In this document: positions 1 through 7,985 of the stretch, in pieces
Numbering within the stretch: the first letter of the stretch is position 1
Layout of the letters: the number at the start of each line of letters is the position of its first letter
Source of the DNA: Amycolatopsis alba DSM 44262
GTDB lineage: Bacteria > Actinomycetota > Actinomycetes > Mycobacteriales > Pseudonocardiaceae
DNA: 64,000 nt
Assembly (NCBI RefSeq): GCF_000384215.1
Contig: NZ_KB913032.1
Location: 7,029,605 to 7,093,604 of the forward strand
Direction of reading: 5' to 3'
Notes under the pieces: model-generated
The model's database searches: none
What the model saw: the letters and a program-made list of their open reading frames with translations, nothing else
What the model was told of the DNA's origin: nothing
Translations under genes and position numbers: made by a program

Positions 1-995
1 ATCACGGCGGCCGGGACGAGAACGGTGGCCGGAGTCAGCAGGAACGGCACGGCGGAGCCGGCGACCACGGCACCGAGGCCGACGGCCAGCCCTGTCCCGA
101 GGGCGGTTCCGCCGACGAGAAGCACGACTGCCTGGCCGAGCGCGTCTTTCAGCAGGAAGCCCGTACTGGCCCCCAATGCCTTGAGGACGGCGATGTCGCC
201 GCTGCGCTGGATGGTCCAGACGGTGAAGAAGGCACCGATCACGAGTGCCGAGATGGCGAAAAGGAAACCCCGCATCAGTTGCAGCGAACCGTTTTCGGAG
301 GTGTAGGAGCCGATCGCGGACAGCGAGTCGGTCTTCGAAACCGTCTTCGTGCCCACGGCACGGTCTATGGCCGTGACGTCGACGTCGGCTGTCGTGGTCA
401 GCGCCAGCACGGTCGCGCTCGGCTCACCGCCCGCGGGCGGCACCGTCTTCGCCCAGACGTCGAGGCCTGCCCACACCACCGGGGTGTGGCTGAACCAGGC
501 GTCCCCTGACACGGCGGCGACGGTCAGCGGACGCCCGGCGACGGAGAGGGTGTCCCCGTTCCGGACGCCCAAATCCTCGGCGGCGGAGGTCGACAACACC
601 ACCGAGTCACCGGTGATGGCGCCGCTGTCCGAGGTGAGCGTCGAACCGGCCCGGACACCCAGCACGGTGATCCCGGCGCTCCGGTTCCCCGCGGTGGCCT
701 TGGTGGTGGCGATGCCCAGCGGTTCGGCACCGGTGACGCCAGGGGCCGCGGCCCACTGCCGCCGCTGCGTCTCGGTGAGGGCGGAATTGGCGTAGGAGAG
801 GCTCTGTCCGTCGCCGGGAGCGGCGAAGACGATCTTGTCGGCGGGCAGGCCGGTGATCGCGGAGATGTTCTGCTCGCCGAGCCCGGCGGTGAGCCCGGAC
901 AACAAACCGACCAGCAGGGTGATCAGCACGACTACGGCACCCATCAGGGCGAATCGCCCTTTGGCGAATCTCAGGTCTCTCCAGGCGACGAACAC
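1..995 (-). CDS. FtsX-like ABC transporter permease (partial, runs off left edge)
   Basis: Membrane permease of the MacB/LolC/DevC class. Reading the minus strand from a GTG at 995 gives VFVAWRDLRFAKGRFALMG, a hydrophobic segment at about residues 18-40, a long extracytoplasmic domain, and then a second hydrophobic stretch with the family-typical IAVLKALGAS motif near residue 280. The start is supported by GGAGAGGA 11 bases upstream. The 3' end and the expected ATPase partner lie outside the window. It is transcribed away from the two-component system at 1167, which is a common arrangement when the kinase/regulator pair controls the transporter. The substrate cannot be told from sequence. Confidence 0.8.
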   Translation of the reverse strand, partial: MFVAWRDLRFAKGRFALMGAVVVLITLLVGLLSGLTAGLGEQNISAITGLPADKIVFAAPGDGQSLSYANSALTETQRRQWAAAPGVTGAEPLGIATTKATAGNRSAGITVLGVRAGSTLTSDSGAITGDSVVLSTSAAEDLGVRNGDTLSVAGRPLTVAAVSGDAWFSHTPVVWAGLDVWAKTVPPAGGEPSATVLALTTTADVDVTAIDRAVGTKTVSKTDSLSAIGSYTSENGSLQLMRGFLFAISALVIGAFFTVWTIQRSGDIAVLKALGASTGFLLKDALGQAVVLLVGGTALGTGLAVGLGAVVAGSAVPFLLTPATVLVPAAV

Positions 996-1110
996 GGTTC
1001 CGGTCTGTCCTCTCCGGCGGGTGGATTGGGTACCTCTCCACGATCGCCGCCGGGCCCCGCGAGGACATCTGGCCGGAGATCACACTTCGCGGGCCGGAAG
1101 ACGGCACGCC

Positions 1111-1132
1111 GCCTCTACCTTTGGATAGAGGC
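1111..1132. promoter_or_regulatory. Inverted repeat between ABC permease and two-component system
   Basis: GCCTCTA and TAGAGGC form a perfect 7-base inverted repeat separated by 8 bases. It lies in the divergent intergenic region, 35 bases before the kinase start and about 115 bases before the permease start. It is a plausible operator for the NarL-type response regulator encoded at 2339; that link is inference. Confidence 0.4.
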
Positions 1133-1166
1133 GCACCGCGATCCGGCTCCGTAGCCTGGACGCATT

Positions 1167-2342
1167 GTGATCACCACGCCCGCTTTGACCCCGACGAGCC
1201 GGATGCTGACCTGGTGTCTGCACCTGCTGCTCATCGCCCTGCTCGCGCTGGCGGCAGTGCGAGCGGTCGTCGACGGCTCACCCCGTGCGGGAGCGGTCGT
1301 CGCGACGGCACTGACCTGCGGCGTGGTCTACGCGGCGGGCCCGCTCCTGCCCCGTGTCAGGACGTCCCGGCGAGCCGCCGCTTGGTGGCTGTTCGCGGTG
1401 GGCGTCGCATGGCTGGTCCTGCTGGCGCTGACCGCCGACGGCGTGTGGGTCGCGTTCCCGCTGTACTTCCTGCAGTTGCACTTGCTGCCGCGCCGTCAGG
1501 GCCTGGTGGCGGTGATCGCGACAGCGCTGGCCGCGATCATCGCGTTCGCCGCCCATCAGGGTTCCTTCGTCCCGGCGGCGGCGATCGGCCCGGCTCTCGG
1601 GGCCGCCGTCGCGGTCGCCGTGGTCTGGGGCTATCAGGCGCTGTACCGCGAAAGCGAACGGCGCCGGAACCTGATCGAGGAGCTCACCGCCACCCGCGCG
1701 GAACTCGCCGGAGCCCAGCACGAAGCGGGGGTGCTCGCCGAACGGGAGCGGCTGGCCAACGAAATCCACGACACCCTCGCCCAGGGGTTGTCGAGCATCC
1801 AACTCCTGTTGCGTGCCGCCGAAAGACGGCTGCCCGACAACGCCGGGAACGCCGCCCTCTACGTCGAGCAAGCCCGTCAGGCGGCCGCGGACAACCTCGC
1901 CGAAGCCCGCCGCTTCGTCATCGCGCTGTCTCCCCCCGCACTCGACAACACCACTTTGCCCGACGCGCTGGAACGGCTGTGTGCCACCATCAGCGCCCGG
2001 CACCGGGTCGCCGCGCATTTCCGGCTCGTCGGCACTCCCGTTCCGCTGCCGACCACGCATGAGGTCGCGATGCTGCGCATCGGCCAGTCCGCCCTCGCGA
2101 ACACCGTCCGGCACGCCAAAGCGTCCATCGCCAGGGTCACCTTGAGTTACCTGGACGAGCACGTCACCCTCGACGTCGTCGACGACGGGATCGGCTTCGA
2201 CCCCGAGCGCGGTGGCTTCGGACTGACCGCGATGCGCACCCGTGCCGAAACACTGGACGGGACCCTCACCGTCGAGTCCTCCCCCGGCCAGGGCGCCGCC
2301 TTGTCCGTGCGGTTTCCCGTCGAACCCCAGGAACTCCCGTGA
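1167..2342 (+). CDS. NarL-family sensor histidine kinase
   Basis: Membrane sensor kinase of 391 residues. It has four to five hydrophobic segments in residues 12-155 and a short coiled coil at about 160-190. The HisKA_3 dimerisation box is RLANEIHDTLAQGL with the phospho-accepting His near residue 201. A C-terminal HATPase has DDGIGFDPERGGFGL as its G-box. There is no recognisable extracytoplasmic sensing domain, so it resembles intramembrane-sensing LiaS/DesK-type kinases. The GTG start has almost no leader. Its stop overlaps the GTG start of the regulator gene by four bases, so the two are translationally coupled. Confidence 0.92.
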   Translation: MITTPALTPTSRMLTWCLHLLLIALLALAAVRAVVDGSPRAGAVVATALTCGVVYAAGPLLPRVRTSRRAAAWWLFAVGVAWLVLLALTADGVWVAFPLYFLQLHLLPRRQGLVAVIATALAAIIAFAAHQGSFVPAAAIGPALGAAVAVAVVWGYQALYRESERRRNLIEELTATRAELAGAQHEAGVLAERERLANEIHDTLAQGLSSIQLLLRAAERRLPDNAGNAALYVEQARQAAADNLAEARRFVIALSPPALDNTTLPDALERLCATISARHRVAAHFRLVGTPVPLPTTHEVAMLRIGQSALANTVRHAKASIARVTLSYLDEHVTLDVVDDGIGFDPERGGFGLTAMRTRAETLDGTLTVESSPGQGAALSVRFPVEPQELP

Positions 2343-2989
2343 CCGAACCCCCGATCCGTCTCCTCCTGGCCGACGACCACCCCATCGTCCGGGCCGGACT
2401 GCGCGCCCTGCTGGAAACCGAACCCGGACTCCTCGTCTCGGCCGAAGCCGCGACAGCGGAGGAAGCGGTGGCCCGCGCCTCGGAAGGCGACATCGACGTC
2501 GTGCTGATGGACCTGCGCTTCGGCCCCGGCATGACCGGAGCCGAAGCCACGGCGGCCATCACCGCCCGGCCGGGTGCGCCCCGCGTTCTGATCGTCACCA
2601 CGTACGACTCGGACGCCGACACCCTGCCCGCCATCGAAGCGGGCGCCACCGGCTATCTCCTCAAAGACGCCCCTCCCGAAGATCTGGCAGCCGCCGTGCG
2701 CACAGCCGCGGCCGGGCGCTCCACGCTGGCGCCGACCGTGGCCGACAGGCTCATGAACCGCATGCGCATGCCGAACATCGCGCTGACCCTGCGGGAGATC
2801 GAGGTGCTGGTCCTGGTGGCCGACGGCCTGTCCAACCGGGCGATCGCCGACAGGCTCCATCTGACCGAGGGCACCGTGAAATCCCATCTGGCCCGCAGCT
2901 ACACCAAACTCGGTGTCGACTCCCGCACCTCCGCCGTCGCCACTGCGACCGACCTCGGTCTCATCCGCCGCGCGCCTCGTGAGTGGTGA
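2339..2989 (+). CDS. LuxR/NarL-family response regulator
   Basis: Protein of 216 residues. It has a receiver domain (acidic pair near residues 12-13, phospho-acceptor Asp58 in VLMDLR, Lys in LLKDAPP) and a C-terminal GerE helix-turn-helix (LTLREIEVL to GTVKSHLARSYTKLGV, about 150-210). It starts inside the kinase stop codon. Likely targets are the divergent ABC permease promoter and its own promoter, through the inverted repeat at 1111. The last codons and TGA lie inside a copy of the CGTGAGTGG repeat described below. Confidence 0.92.
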   Translation: MTEPPIRLLLADDHPIVRAGLRALLETEPGLLVSAEAATAEEAVARASEGDIDVVLMDLRFGPGMTGAEATAAITARPGAPRVLIVTTYDSDADTLPAIEAGATGYLLKDAPPEDLAAAVRTAAAGRSTLAPTVADRLMNRMRMPNIALTLREIEVLVLVADGLSNRAIADRLHLTEGTVKSHLARSYTKLGVDSRTSAVATATDLGLIRRAPREW

Positions 2990-3018
2990 GGACGGTTAGA
3001 ACCGTCCTCACCACTCAC
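2979..3018. terminator. Perfect 19-bp hairpin at the end of the response regulator gene
   Basis: GTGAGTGGTGAGGACGGTT pairs perfectly with its complement across a 2-base loop (AG). The TGA stop of the regulator gene is inside the left arm. It has no U-tract but would be a very stable transcript hairpin. It is also the left boundary of the first repeat block. Confidence 0.6.
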
Positions 3019-3060
3019 GCCTGACCTGCCGACGGTCCAAGCACGCGCCCCGCTGGTCGC

Positions 3061-3113
3061 GTTGCGAAAGCCACTTTCGCAACCTTCAACGTTGCGAAAG
3101 TGGCTTTCGCAAC
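3061..3113. repeat. 23-bp-arm palindrome, GTTGCGAAAG type
   Basis: Perfect inverted repeat with 23-base arms around the 7-base loop CTTCAAC. Each arm is itself nearly palindromic (GTTGCGAAAG, three bases, CTTTCGCAAC). Related copies are at 27609, 27348 and 58158. Confidence 0.85.
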
Positions 3114-3160
3114 ACGCCCTCCCCGCCAGACCGCACTGGACCCCAGGGGATCGCGGGTCT

Positions 3161-3202
3161 CGTGAGTGGTAAGGACGGTGAGAACGCGACTTACCACTCA
3201 CG
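3161..3202. repeat. Boundary-type hairpin CGTGAGTGGTAAG
   Basis: CGTGAGTGGTAAG (3161-3173) is matched by its complement at 3190-3202 around a 16-base spacer. It is followed by GCCTGACCTGC, as is the hairpin at 2979. Confidence 0.7.
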
Positions 3203-3250
3203 CCTGACCTGCGCGAGGGTGGCGGTTCTGCGGCTGTCGGCTCAACGGGA

Positions 3251-3283
3251 GAAGGTTCCGGACGTTCAACGGCCGGAACCTTC
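3251..3283. repeat. Palindrome with GAAGGTTCCGG stem
   Basis: Eleven-base perfect arms (3251-3261 and 3273-3283) around ACGTTCAACGG. The core GTTCAAC is shared with other palindromes of the block although the stem is different. Confidence 0.75.
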
Positions 3284-3309
3284 CCCGCTCGACCGCACCG
3301 AGACCGAGT

Positions 3310-3348
3310 GTGGAGGATTCAGGACGTTGAACGTCCCAAATCCTCCAC
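3310..3348. repeat. Palindrome with GTGGAGGATT stem and GGACGT-TGA-ACGTCC centre
   Basis: Outer arms are GTGGAGGATT and its complement. The inner arms GGACGT/ACGTCC surround TGA. Two unmatched bases sit between outer and inner stems. Confidence 0.75.
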
Positions 3349-3518
3349 GCTCGACCGCCAGTGGGTAGACAAGTACCGGTCCACCAGAACCAGCCTCACC
3401 ACTCACGACCCCGACCGCACCAGCAGTCACAACAGCGCCGCGTGAAGGCCGGCAAGCGCTGATGCCCGAGTGGCGGTGCCGGACCGGTCACGCGAAACGG
3501 TCGGCCCGGCATTGGGGT

Positions 3519-3566
3519 CGTGAGTAGTGAGGACGGTTAGAGCGGACCCGTATCTGCCTACTCACG
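3519..3566. repeat. Degenerate boundary hairpin CGTGAGTAG
   Basis: CGTGAGTAG (3519-3527) pairs with CTACTCACG (3558-3566). It is again followed by GCCTGACCTGCGCG. The T-to-A change in the left arm is compensated in the right arm. Confidence 0.65.
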
Positions 3567-3610
3567 CCTGACCTGCGCGTGGGTGGCGGTTCCGCGGCTA
3601 TCGGGCTCGA

Positions 3611-3653
3611 CGGTGAAGGAATCAGGACGTTGAACGTCCTGATTCCTTCACCG
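3611..3653. repeat. Perfect 20-bp-arm palindrome around TGA
   Basis: Both 20-base arms match exactly around a 3-base loop. The inner 6 bases on each side are GACGT-type, as at 3310 and 3724, and the outer part (GGTGAAGGAATC) is unique to this copy. Confidence 0.8.
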
Positions 3654-3723
3654 CCACAGGGTCGCCCGGTCTCGGATCTTGATCAAGGTCGTGCCGACCA
3701 CGCCCTGGAACCTGACGGGGGAA

Positions 3724-3750
3724 GATTCCGGACGTTGAACGTCCGGAATC
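3724..3750. repeat. 12-bp-arm palindrome GATTCCGGACGT
   Basis: GATTCCGGACGT, TGA, then the exact complement. The remaining bases up to 3809 show no further structure that I can support. Confidence 0.75.
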
Positions 3751-3809
3751 GTCCCGCTCGACCGCACCGCCATCCAGCACAGGTCGAGTCTCCTCGGCTG
3801 TCGAGCCTC

Positions 3810-4982
3810 TCAGCCGCCGAGCACGCCGCTGACCTCGTTCGGCGTTCCCGAAAGCGTGCCGGTCGCGGTCTTCGTCCCCGAGGCGAGATCGACCGAATGG
3901 ATCTCCTTCTTGCCGGGATCGGTCACGTAGGCGGTTCCGCCCCGGACGAAGATCGCCGGACGCGGCTGCTGCCACTCGAGCGGCTCCTGCCACGAGCCGA
4001 GCACGGCGATCTTTCGCGTCACCGAACCGCTCACCGGATCGATCACGTGGATCTGGCCGTCGGTGCCCAGCACCAGGGCCTCGCCCTGAGGACCGCGGGC
4101 CAGCGATCGGAAGGTGTAACTGGTCCCGATGTCGACGTGCTTGATCGTGGCCTTCTCCGTGTCGATCAGGCTAACCCGGTTCGGGCGTTCGAGCTCGGCG
4201 GCCTTGTCGACCTTGTAGTCGCCCAAGGTGATCGGAGAGACGTCCGAACCCGACTGGTTGCCGATGCGGCCGTAGGGGTCCGGGCTGGTCACCTTGGTGA
4301 TGACGCCGTTCCGATAGATCAGCGCGCCGGTTTCGCAGCCGACCACGACAGCTTCGCCCTGCGCGGCCGCCTCACCGTGCACGCCGGGGCACTGCTCATT
4401 GCGCGCGATCTCCTTCTTGTTCTTGTCCAGCACCACGATGCCGAGCCGCTTGTCCTTGTTCCCGATCGTGGTGACCAGCTCACCGTTTTCGAGTTCGACA
4501 GCCACCCCGTGATGCGCTTCCGGCGTCTTGTGTTTCGGCGAAGGCAGAGCGGAGGTGCCGATCGTTTTCGGATCGAAGACGGTCACTTCGCCGGTCCCGT
4601 CGGCGAACAGCACCGTCTTGCCTGCGTGCCGGACGACGTGCCCCGGCTTCGCGGCCTTCACCTCGTCGTCCGTCAGCACGGCACCGACGGCATCGAGTAC
4701 CCGGAACCCGGTCGAGGTCGTGACCAAGAGATGCCGGTCGTTCCCGGCGGGGTTGATCCGGTTGAAGCCTTCCAGCGGGAAGTCCTTGGCCACCTTCAAG
4801 GTCTTCCCGTCGAGCAGGGCGATTCCGCCGTCGTAGGTGACGGCCACCGGGTTCGCGACGACGGGCGCCGCGTCCTTCCGGGCTTCGGCCGCGGGCTGTT
4901 CGGTCGCGCAGGCGGCGAGCGCGAGTGTGCTCACCGTCGTCGCCATCAACGCGACGTAACGGGTGGTTCGTGCCATTTCCAT
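3810..4982 (-). CDS. aztD: AztD-type zinc metallochaperone lipoprotein (second copy)
   Basis: Secreted, lipid-anchored beta-propeller of 390 residues. It has a signal peptide with lipobox LAAC near residue 25. Repeating blade-like segments follow (HVIDPVSGSVTRKI, FVRGGTAYVTDPGKKEIHSVDLASG), together with metal-ligand-like acidic/His stretches such as KTPEAHHGVAVE. It resembles AztD, the periplasmic protein that delivers zinc to AztC. It is the last gene of the minus-strand operon, 20 bases after the aztC stop. The same operon encodes another AztD-like protein at 5899; the two share layout (lipobox, LIVADAETGAVRVVDL-like opening, HAGV/HHGV motif) but are clearly diverged. Confidence 0.8.
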   Translation of the reverse strand: MEMARTTRYVALMATTVSTLALAACATEQPAAEARKDAAPVVANPVAVTYDGGIALLDGKTLKVAKDFPLEGFNRINPAGNDRHLLVTTSTGFRVLDAVGAVLTDDEVKAAKPGHVVRHAGKTVLFADGTGEVTVFDPKTIGTSALPSPKHKTPEAHHGVAVELENGELVTTIGNKDKRLGIVVLDKNKKEIARNEQCPGVHGEAAAQGEAVVVGCETGALIYRNGVITKVTSPDPYGRIGNQSGSDVSPITLGDYKVDKAAELERPNRVSLIDTEKATIKHVDIGTSYTFRSLARGPQGEALVLGTDGQIHVIDPVSGSVTRKIAVLGSWQEPLEWQQPRPAIFVRGGTAYVTDPGKKEIHSVDLASGTKTATGTLSGTPNEVSGVLGG

Positions 4983-5002
4983 GTGCCTTTCGTCTGTTCC
5001 GG

Positions 5003-5902
5003 TCAGGAACGGGTCAATCCGGTGGTGATCGATTCGGTGTTGGCGCGCATCATTTCCAGATAGGTGGCCGCGCCCTGGCCAGGTTCGCTGAGCGATTCCG
5101 AGAACAGCGGGGTCACCGTGACGTGCAGTCCGGCCTGTTCGGCCAAGACCCGCGCGAGCCGGTCCGGTTGCGAGGAATCGGCGAAGACGACCGGCACTCC
5201 CGCCGTGCGGACGACGTCGGCGAGTGCTTTCAGATCCGAGGAACTGGGCGAGGCGAGCGTGGTTCCGCCGGGGATGACCGCGCCGACCACTTCGAAGCCG
5301 TATCGCTGGGCCAGGTAGCCGAACACATGGTGATTTGTGACGAGTTTCCTGCGTTCGGGCGGTATCCCGCGGAACTTCTCGGTCATCATCGTGTCGAGGG
5401 CCTCGATCTCCCCGCGATAGCGTTCGGCGTTGGCCCGGATCACCGTCTCGTCGACGCCGCCGACATGGGCGACGACCTCGTCGGCGATCGCCTTCACCAC
5501 GTCGCGCACCCGCGCCGGGTCGGTCCAGAAATGGGGATCCGGCGCGTTCCCGGTGTGGCTGATCGGGTTCGCCCGCTCCCCCGCAGGCAGAGCGGGAACG
5601 CCGTTTTCCTCGGCGGTGCGGACCGTGCGCAGCATGCCCTCTTCGAGCCCGAGTCCGTTGTAGACGATCAGACCGGCGCGCTCGACCTGCGCCGCCTGCT
5701 GTGCGGAGATGCCGAACGAATGCGGGTCGGCGTTCGGCTTCATCAGCACGGTGACTTCGGCCTGATCACCGACGACGGCGCGGGTGATGTCGCCGAGGAT
5801 GTTCGTGGTGACGACGACCGAAGCGTTGTTCCCGCCACTTCCGGAACATCCGGCCGCCGCCACCAGCGCGACGGCGAACAGCGCGAGCACCCGGCGCCTC
5901 AT
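5003..5902 (-). CDS. aztC: Zinc ABC transporter substrate-binding lipoprotein (AztC/ZnuA family)
   Basis: Protein of 299 residues with lipobox AAGC (lipidated Cys near residue 19) and the cluster A-I binding-protein fold. Likely zinc ligands are His61 (NADPHSFG), His124 (PDPHFW), His191 or 192 (TNHHVFGY) and Asp242 (FADSSQ). There is no His-rich loop between the first two ligands, unlike classical ZnuA. That fits AztC, which is loaded by AztD instead of a flexible loop. The ATG overlaps the stop of the upstream aztD by four bases. Confidence 0.88.
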   Translation of the reverse strand: MRRRVLALFAVALVAAAGCSGSGGNNASVVVTTNILGDITRAVVGDQAEVTVLMKPNADPHSFGISAQQAAQVERAGLIVYNGLGLEEGMLRTVRTAEENGVPALPAGERANPISHTGNAPDPHFWTDPARVRDVVKAIADEVVAHVGGVDETVIRANAERYRGEIEALDTMMTEKFRGIPPERRKLVTNHHVFGYLAQRYGFEVVGAVIPGGTTLASPSSSDLKALADVVRTAGVPVVFADSSQPDRLARVLAEQAGLHVTVTPLFSESLSEPGQGAATYLEMMRANTESITTGLTRS

Positions 5903-7095
5903 CGACCGGTCTCCACGATGTGCCCCGCCTTGCCGCCGACCTTCAGTGTCCTGGCGCGACGGAGGTTGTCGTTGTAGTCGATCTCGTACACGTCCGCCGA
6001 AAGCGGGTTGTTGACGTAGGCGCGGGTCGTGTCGACCTGCAGCGAAGGAATGTCGGCGGCGGTCGCTTCCGGAGTCAGGAGCTGGACCGACGCCTGTTCC
6101 TTTCCGGCGCCGTCATAGGAGCGCAGCGTTCCGTCACGGGTCAGGGCCAGTAGCGGACCGCCCTCCCCGACGGCGTTCACCGCGGCGACCGGTCCGGTCT
6201 CGACGTACTGCCAGCTCTGACGGCCGACATCCAAGGCCCACATGGCGGTCTCACCTGCCCGTGCCGCGAGTGTCGAGGCACCCGGTCGGTGGAAGAAGGC
6301 GGTAGCGCGTTCCTGCGCCGTGACGGCGCGCGGGTACGGAATCTTCGCGCCTGAGAACGCACCGTCCTTTTCGGTTACGAGCAACGCACCGTCCGAGCAA
6401 CCGAACACGACCCCGCGCCGCGTCACCGCCTGCCCCTGCAGATCGGGACACGGCTCTTGGACGTCCGAAACGGCTTTGCCTTGCCGGTCATGAACGCGCA
6501 CTCCACGAGCGAGCGGCTTCCCTGGGTCCGCAACCGAAGCGAGGATGTGTCCGCTGTACGGCACCGCGACGCCGGCATGTGGTTCCCTCGTGATCTTCCC
6601 CAGTTCGGCCACGGTTCCCTTGTCGAGCCGAGCCCGGTCGAGCAGCATGGCCGTACCGTCCGAATAGGACAGTGCCGAAACGGCGGGATCGCTGTAGGTC
6701 GTCAAGGGCTGCTTGCCCGGCACCACGCCGACGTCACGGACCTTCGCCCGGTAGTAGTGGACATGGTCGCCGTGGTCGACCATCCAGGCCCCACTGTCGA
6801 TCACCCGGACAGTGCCGTCGCGCGCGGTCAAGTAGCCGAAGCGGCCGTCGCCGGTCAGGGCACGCACTCCGTCGACTCGGCCGGTCTCGTGCACCTCCTC
6901 GGTGATCAGGTCCACCACGCGTACAGCGCCCGTCTCGGCGTCGGCGACGATCAGTCGTGACTGCGCTTCTGCCGCTTCTTCGGCGCCTTCGACGTAGCCG
7001 TGCGGAACCTCCGGTGTCACCTCCTTCGGCTGCTCCCCAGTGCAAGCCGTCAAGGTCAGCACCGCGACGACCGCCGCCGCTGCTTTCAGTTTCAT
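5899..7095 (-). CDS. aztD: AztD-type zinc metallochaperone lipoprotein (first copy)
   Basis: Protein of 398 residues starting MKLKAAAAVVAVLTLTACTG (lipobox LTAC) followed by a beta-propeller. Recurring segments include SRLIVADAETGAVRVVDL and TREPHAGVAVPYSGH, and acidic/His-rich stretches such as MVDHGDHVHYY could bind metal. The ATG at 7095 overlaps the permease stop (ATGA), which fixes the start. Longer reading in this frame upstream (to 8007) is out of frame with the permease gene and is not used. Confidence 0.82.
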   Translation of the reverse strand: MKLKAAAAVVAVLTLTACTGEQPKEVTPEVPHGYVEGAEEAAEAQSRLIVADAETGAVRVVDLITEEVHETGRVDGVRALTGDGRFGYLTARDGTVRVIDSGAWMVDHGDHVHYYRAKVRDVGVVPGKQPLTTYSDPAVSALSYSDGTAMLLDRARLDKGTVAELGKITREPHAGVAVPYSGHILASVADPGKPLARGVRVHDRQGKAVSDVQEPCPDLQGQAVTRRGVVFGCSDGALLVTEKDGAFSGAKIPYPRAVTAQERATAFFHRPGASTLAARAGETAMWALDVGRQSWQYVETGPVAAVNAVGEGGPLLALTRDGTLRSYDGAGKEQASVQLLTPEATAADIPSLQVDTTRAYVNNPLSADVYEIDYNDNLRRARTLKVGGKAGHIVETGR

Positions 7096-7937
7096 CGTGA
7101 GTTCTCCGGTGTCAGGAAACGGATTCGCTGTCGCACGAAGGACAGGAACGCGGAAAGGAAGAACAACAGGACCGCGCCGGCGGCGATGGTCGCGCCCGCG
7201 GCGGTGCCCCAATGCCAGGACACGAGCAGGCCGCCGACCGTGGCGGCGATGCCGAGCAGCGCCGCGATGAGCATGATCGTGGTGATCCGCCGCGACCAGA
7301 ACAACGCCGCCGCGGCGGGAGCTATGAGCAGGCCGAACACCAGCAGGGTTCCCACCACGCGGAACGACGCGACGATCGTCAGCGTGACCAGTCCGAGCAG
7401 TACCGCGTTGGCCAGACGCGGGCGAAGCCCCAGCGTGTGCGCCTTCCGGACGTCGAAGGTGAGTGCGGTGAACGAACGATGCCCCAGCAGGGCCAACGCT
7501 CCCACGACGGCCAGGGTGATCGCGAGGCCGACCAGGTCGCCGGATCCGACGGCGAGCACGTCGCCGAAGAGGAATCCGGTGAGGTCGACCGCGAAGGACC
7601 GCGAGTGCGACACGATGATCACGCCGCTCGCGAGCATGCCGACGAAGAGCAGTCCGATCGTGGTGTCTTCGGACAGCCTTCGTGAACGCCCGAATGCCGT
7701 GACACCGAGCGCCATCACCCCGGCGCTGATCGCGGCGCCGATCAGCAGGTTCACGCCGGTCAGCGACGCGATCGCCACACCGGGCAACATGCCGTGCGAC
7801 ATGGCGTCCCCGATGAAGGCCATGCCCCGCAACACCACCCAGGTACCCACGATGGCGCACACCGCCGAAACCAGCACTCCCGCCACCAGCGCGCGCTGCA
7901 CGAACGACACCTCGAAGGGGATCAGCAACCACTCCAC
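7092..7937 (-). CDS. aztB: Zinc ABC transporter permease (AztB/ZnuB family)
   Basis: Protein of 281 residues with about eight hydrophobic helices, family ABC-3 permease. Family-typical motifs are VLRGMAFIGDAMSHGMLPGV near the N-terminus and GTLLVFGLLIAPAAAALFW near residue 215. It is the first gene of the minus-strand operon aztB-aztD-aztC-aztD, with four-base overlaps at the first two junctions. It is divergent from the ATPase gene, with the Zur-like box between them. Confidence 0.9.
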   Translation of the reverse strand: MEWLLIPFEVSFVQRALVAGVLVSAVCAIVGTWVVLRGMAFIGDAMSHGMLPGVAIASLTGVNLLIGAAISAGVMALGVTAFGRSRRLSEDTTIGLLFVGMLASGVIIVSHSRSFAVDLTGFLFGDVLAVGSGDLVGLAITLAVVGALALLGHRSFTALTFDVRKAHTLGLRPRLANAVLLGLVTLTIVASFRVVGTLLVFGLLIAPAAAALFWSRRITTIMLIAALLGIAATVGGLLVSWHWGTAAGATIAAGAVLLFFLSAFLSFVRQRIRFLTPENSR

Positions 7938-7946
7938 GCGTCACAC

Positions 7947-7971
7947 TATAGTGGTAATGATTGTCATTATC
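7947..7971. promoter_or_regulatory. Zur-like operator and shared promoter of the azt genes
   Basis: TAATGA-TTG-TCATTA is a perfect palindrome within GGTAATGATTGTCATTATC, matching the AT-rich Fur/Zur box style that stands out in this GC-rich context. A TATAGT at 7947-7952, inside the palindrome CACTATAGTG, can serve as -10 for either direction. The site is 15 bases before the aztA ATG and 16 bases before the aztB start. Zinc-dependent repression is inferred from gene content. Confidence 0.75.
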
Positions 7972-7985
7972 TGAAAGAGGGTGGG

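Larger units (their letters stand above)
2978..3407. repeat. Palindrome-rich block 1, bounded by inverted CGTGAGTGGTGAGG ends
   Basis: The 820 bases between 2990 and 3809 contain no convincing gene. The first part is flanked by CGTGAGTGGTGAGG (2978-2991) and its exact complement (3394-3407). Inside are palindromes at 3061, 3161, 3251 and 3310. A further boundary-type hairpin (3519) and two more palindromes (3611, 3724) follow. A GCCTGACCTGC motif repeats just after three boundary hairpins, and CTCGACCGC follows three of the palindromes. About 120 bases (3030-3150) recur in inverted orientation at about 27583-27705. Confidence 0.75.

Noticed and set aside
3579..5063. 494-codon plus-strand open frame over the aztD/aztC genes
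   Set aside because: Antisense to well-supported aztD and aztC; its first part also crosses palindromes, and the translation has no family features.
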